Of a stretch of DNA of 21,065 bases, positions 17,481 to 21,065 are shown piece by piece. The translations under genes and the position numbers were made by a program. Location of the stretch: NCBI GenBank assembly GCA_015680685.1, contig MNCI01017574.1, positions 37,633-58,697 of the forward strand, given 5' to 3'. The stretch comes from Gnetum montanum. Its lineage: Eukaryota; Streptophyta; Gnetopsida; Gnetales; Gnetaceae. Within the stretch, counting starts at the first letter, position 1. Each line of letters begins with the position of its first letter. The notes under the pieces were generated by a model. The model saw only the letters and a program-made list of their open reading frames with translations, searched no databases and had not been told where the DNA came from.

Positions 17481-19268
17481 TCATACCCTCACGACTGAAT
17501 GAAAACTCATCCTTGAGTATAGAAGAAAAGAAACAAGTTCTTTACAAAATATTGGGAAGGTATGGGATTATTGACTACTTAACAACTGATGGTGGAATGG
17601 GATGACAGACTCAATGTGCCCAGTGAATAGATCAATAAGCATATTACTACATAAATAACATCCAAGCCTTTATTTTATAGCTTATAGAGAAAGAGAGAGA
17701 AAGAAAATGAAGCATGTTGCCACCAATGCTAAGATTGCACCTTTTGTTGTTTATCCATAGCCATGTCACTAGACTTGATCCTTTTGTAAATTCTCTAGTT
17801 TTGGTCCATCCTAAGTGATTCCTCCAAGCCCAGTCCATTGTTTGTATGATCACCATCTACACACACAACACATTCACAAATGAACAAGGATAGATAAACC
17901 ACAATGCAGTTGATACCTTGCCTCGATATGAAGTGCATTGGCTGAGTTGTGGTTATGGTAGAAACTAGTTCGGAGGTCTATCACAGGTGACTACCCAAGG
18001 TGTAGGGGTTAGGTGAATAGTAAAATTGAAAAAATTAAAAAATTTATGCTAGGGCCCCCATGATTAAGAGTGAACCTCCGGTAGCGATAAGATAGAAAAA
18101 TATGAGGAACAAGAAATATTGGAAAAAATAACAACGACAACACCAATAAAATGAGTGTCATGGATGGGGATGAAACAAGAGATGATTGAGTGCAAGAAAT
18201 GTTTAAGGAAAAAGAACTTAACAATTGCACCAAAAAGGAATGCTAGTGGGTCCTCCCTAAAGCAAGCTCATGCCTTTTATGCCCTAACAAACCCACAAAC
18301 CAAAGAGTCTGTAGGCTTTAGGAATGTCATTTAGAAGTAAGAGTTAAACACTTACCCACAAGAATTCACCAAGGAAAAATAATGCATCAACCCAAAATGG
18401 ACTAATGATAAAACTAGCAATGAGGTGGGAAATGGGAAGAAAGATGGAGAGGAGAGAATGGAATGGAATCCCAAAAACAAGGTTGTGTAAAGCCCCTTGT
18501 ATATTTNAAAGAGTGACTACCATCCTGAGAAGAGCGAGATGGAGAAGCAGGAAGTGAGAAAGGGCCTTAGTTAGAGGGAACCTTCAGGCATGGGTAACAT
18601 GTCTTTCCAGTTTCATAACTAGTGCTTATAGCCCATATTGCTTTATTATGTCTAAAATGTGTGCTTTGAATTCTCATTTTTCTCCTTTCTTTTCTCTCTC
18701 TTTTTTTTTGTATGAGAACCACACCATGCAAAGAATTATTTTTATTCACTCAACTTCCTAATATTTGAACAATGTCAAAATGGCGGAAAACCCAAGAAAA
18801 AGCATCCAAGCATCCAAGAGAATGGCCAGCACCAATGCATCAAATCCCCTTGAAGTCAACCCTTTTCATCCTTTGAGTCTTTCCTTGGTTTGAAAAATAC
18901 CTAGCCACCAATTCATTAACAAGTTTACTTAGAAAAAGAGGACTATATAGTTCCAACCCAAAAGAGACCATAGAGTTGTATGGATGAGTGGATGGTGTGG
19001 ACGCATTACCTTTTTTACCAAAATAACCATACCTTAATATCAACATCATAATTCAAAGGTAAAAACCAAACATTAGCAATAAATATGATATAATGCAATC
19101 CACCATCATGAGCACTTATTGGATGATGAATAAAAGTAAATCAAGCAAACAAAGAAATAGTAAAAACATGAACAATGGTGTAAAACAAAAATAAGAAAAG
19201 TTGGAAAAATGTGTAAAACAAAAATTCAAAAATAACTAAGGGCCTAAAATGGTTAGCATAAGTGGCGA

Positions 19269-19278
19269 TCTCCCCCCA
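19269..19278 (-). other. Polypurine tract of minus-strand copy 2
   Basis: The minus strand reads CAGTCGTGGGGGGAGA just before the LTR E start. It closely matches copy 1 (9809-9800) and more loosely the tract of LTR B. The copy 2 integrase frame stops 24 bp upstream. Confidence 0.72.
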
Positions 19279-19301
19279 CGACTGAGTTGGAAAGAGGAGA
19301 T

Positions 19302-20480
19302 CTAAAATAGTGAGCAAGGTTGTCCATCAACAAAGGTAGCATGTGTACTGGCTATCCTAAGCTCATGGAGAGGTTTGGTTTGTTGTATGTTGACCAATAG
19401 TTTCTTGTCCAAGCTCTTAGGTTTGTATATTGTCATGGCCCCTAAAGGAAAATTTGCATAAATAATATAAGGTCCTTCCCAAAGTGTTTGAAATTTAGTA
19501 CGTTGTGGCACATGTGTGGGATTCCAGTAGAGAACCTTATCTCCTAATTGATATTTAACTTTCCTAATCCTTAGGCCATGATGTTGTTTATTGAATGCCT
19601 TGTGCAACTCGTTAGATGACAAGGTATCTAGTCAGTTTTCATCTAGCAAGTTAAGGGTTACTAACCATTGTTTCTATGCTAGGTCAAGGTCAAGGTTGAG
19701 GTCACATGCCATGCATAGTGTATGAAGCTTAGTTTGAATGGGAAGTATTGGCAATTTTTCGTACACTAACTCATAGGGAGAGTAGACTGTAGGGAGTTTC
19801 CATGTGGAGCGGTATGCCCAAAGAGCATCATTCAGTTTACTGCTCCAGTCATGCCTAAACTTGCTAACAATTCTTGTCAATATCTTCGCAATCTCTCTGT
19901 TGGTCACTTCTACTTGACCGTTCGCTTGGGAGTGGTATGGTGTAGTTAATTTATGCTTAACCCCTAAGTGTTGCATTAATTTCTAAAAAGTTGCACCTAT
20001 GAAGTGGGTACCATTTTCTAAAATAAGTGCACAAGGCACACCAAACCTATTTATGATTTGTTGTTGAAAAAATCATGCAGTAGTAGATGATGTACAATCC
20101 TTAACATTAGCTACTTCTGCCCATTTAGTTAGGTAATCAACAGTAACAATGATATAGGCTTTTCCATTGAACATTGGTGTAATTGGCCCCATAAAATCAA
20201 TTCCCCAAATGTTGAAGGGTTCTAATAGTTGGATCCATTGTTGTGGAGCCTCCATTCTAGCAGTCATTCCCCCATCACGTTGATAGTGCTCACAAGATTA
20301 GATGAATTTATGGGCATCCCAAAACAATCTAGGCCAATAATATCTTGTAAGCAAGATCTTGATGGCCATTTATCTCCCAACGTAATGACCCCCACAAGGA
20401 CCCTCATGAGCATCTTGGAGAACTTGCAATTGATCTATATCAGGAACACACCATCAAACCAAGCCATCGGGACACACTTT
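19302..20480 (-). pseudogene. Copy 2 integrase, mildly decayed
   Basis: The zinc-binding region (near 20440-20270) reads AHEGPCGGHYVGR, then YYWPRLFWDAHKFI and CEHYQRDGG; the second Cys is Tyr. The core follows: WGIDFMGPITPMFNGKAYII (first Asp kept), VDYLTKWAEV, ALILENGTHFIGATF (second Asp replaced by Glu), PYHSQANGQVEVTNREIAK (Glu kept), and LNDALWAYRSTWKLPTVYSP. The C-terminal part (19622-19302) has LGDKVLYWNPTHVP and the GPY motif in WEGPYIIYANFPLGA, then a stop at 19302. There is no chromodomain after GPY, as expected for Athila/Tat. Only a few TAG/TGA stops and small gaps break it, so it is clearly better preserved than copy 1. Catalysis is doubtful because of the Asp-to-Glu change and the stops. 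Confidence 0.9.
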
Positions 20481-20486
20481 GTAAAG

Positions 20487-21065
20487 TTACCCATTGATTT
20501 CCATAAAGTACTTGGCTCGGTGAAGAAACTGTTGTTTCTTCTTAAGTTTTAACTCTTGTGGTATTTTTTGGGTGAGGACATAGGTAAGAATGCTACTGTA
20601 GAAGTTTGTCGCCATGGGTGATTGATTATTCACTACACTAGCAAAGAGGAATTCATTAGGAAAATAATTAGAAATTAGATACTCATCCTCTTTGTTGTTC
20701 CATCCCAACTAAGATAAATGATCAACAACTACATTCTTGGTGCCTTTATGATTAATCATCATAAGATTGAACTCTTGTAAGATTACAAGCCATCGTATGA
20801 TACGAGGACTTACCACTGGCTTATTCATGAGGAACCTTATTGCACTATGATTTGTATGTATATATACTTTATATCCCAATACATAGTATCTAAACATTTC
20901 TAGTGAAAAAACTACAACCATTAATTCTTTCTCTATGTTAGTGTAGTTAAGTTGTGCACCAGCGATACTTCTACTTGCATAGTGGATGTAATAAGGATGC
21001 TTCTAGTCATCTAACTATGTAAGTGTGGATCCTAAGGCATAGTTGGATGTGTCAGTCATGATATG
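20487..21065 (-). pseudogene. Copy 2 RNase H and connection to integrase, cut by the window edge
   Basis: From the window end, the minus strand reads HIMTDTSNYALGSTLT, the start of RNase H with its first Asp. KELMVVVFSLEMF follows with the conserved Glu, then YYVLGYKVYIHTNHSAIRFL, where the family usually has T-D-H and here has T-N-H, so a catalytic Asp is Asn. SPRIIRWLVILQEFNLMM and TKNVVVDHLS complete the domain near 20709. A connection region (20708-20487) follows, open and ending before the zinc-binding part of integrase. Two TAG stops are visible near 21025-21010. RT, protease and gag would lie beyond position 21065. Copy 1 aligns at 11225-11640. Confidence 0.88.

Larger units (their letters stand above)
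17071..19268 (-). mobile_element. LTR 'E', between minus-strand copies 1 and 2
   Basis: It starts on the minus strand at 19268 (TCGCCACTTATGCTAA; the first TG has become TC) right after GTGGGGGGAGA. U3 is about 1.9 kb, without genes, and homologous to the truncated LTR of copy 1. Near its end are a 12-bp-repeat/palindrome array (17401-17480), CTATAAATATAG (17393-17382), GTGCCCGCAATAGGAG (17353-17338), GGCAATAAAG (signal 17276-17271) and a U5 block CTTCGAGCATACGTGTGAC (about 17100). It has the R/U5 of A and B but a U3 over ten times longer. It is preceded by copy 2 integrase and followed by leader and copy 1 gag. The exact U5 end is uncertain and I found no convincing primer-binding site. One ambiguous base (n) lies at 18507. 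Confidence 0.75.

Noticed and set aside
17218-17605. Plus-strand frames across LTR E
   Set aside because: They cover the TATA box, polyadenylation signal and repeat array of the LTR on the other strand, and the repetitive VTTRVTT reading comes from the 12-bp repeats.
18507-18507. Single ambiguous base n
   Set aside because: Sequencing or assembly ambiguity within LTR E; not biological as far as can be seen.
20229-20552. 107-codon plus-strand frame
   Set aside because: It is antisense to the integrase zinc-binding region of copy 2, which is clearly the real coding strand.

Overview
The window looks like plant nuclear heterochromatin built almost entirely from old, stacked LTR retrotransposons. 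I see no intact host gene, tRNA, rRNA or bacterial feature. Evidence for a plant: Ty3/gypsy polyproteins of the non-chromodomain Athila-like type on both strands (protease D-L-G-A-S, RT motifs MPFGLCNAP and F-[IM]-D-D-[FL]-S-x-Y-G, integrase GPY motif), AT-rich sequence, and decay dominated by C-to-T changes. Most in-frame stops are TAG, TGA or TAA, one transition from CAG, CGA or CAA, as expected of methylated, silenced plant repeats. The species cannot be named from the sequence.

Layout. (1) 60-479: LTR 'A', minus strand. (2) 542-3392: a long decayed plus-strand ORF resembling the plant 'putative plant transposon protein' domain followed by a helical region. (3) 3634-4191: polypurine tract and LTR 'B', plus strand, whose U5 is interrupted by (4) an unrelated LTR 'C' (4192-5836, minus), probably a solo LTR with an imperfect 5-bp target duplication. 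(5) 5842-7937: leader, then protease-RT-RNase H remains on the plus strand; gag is missing and RNase H is cut short. (6) 7938-9799: truncated 3' LTR of a minus-strand element, carrying a foreign promoter-like array 'D'. (7) 9800-16079: that element's integrase, RNase H, RT, protease and gag, all broken. (8) 16226-17050: leader containing a diverged tandem duplication. (9) 17071-19268: LTR 'E', minus. (10) 19269-21065: polypurine tract, integrase and RNase H of a second, better preserved minus-strand element running off the window.

Two structural themes stand out. First, LTRs A, B and E share a recognisable R/U5 (TATA box, a GTGCYCGYARTAGGAG block, GGCAATAAAG polyadenylation signal, a U5 block). 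Just upstream of the TATA box each carries a different short palindromic or tandem array. B and D have related 32-34 bp units, A has CG-rich palindromes around cgatatcg, and E has 12-bp repeats plus a 17-bp palindrome. The unrelated LTR C has dispersed ttacgc/gcgtaa palindromes in the same position. The promoter-proximal part of these LTRs therefore looks like an exchangeable palindromic module. Second, LTRs B and E each have a polypurine tract on one side and a leader on the other, so each appears to serve two internal regions. That is the layout expected of tandem elements made by LTR-LTR recombination.

All coding regions are dead. The biology here is retrotransposon structure, promoter evolution and decay, not an active gene system. 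All domain and homology calls come from reading the sequence by eye.
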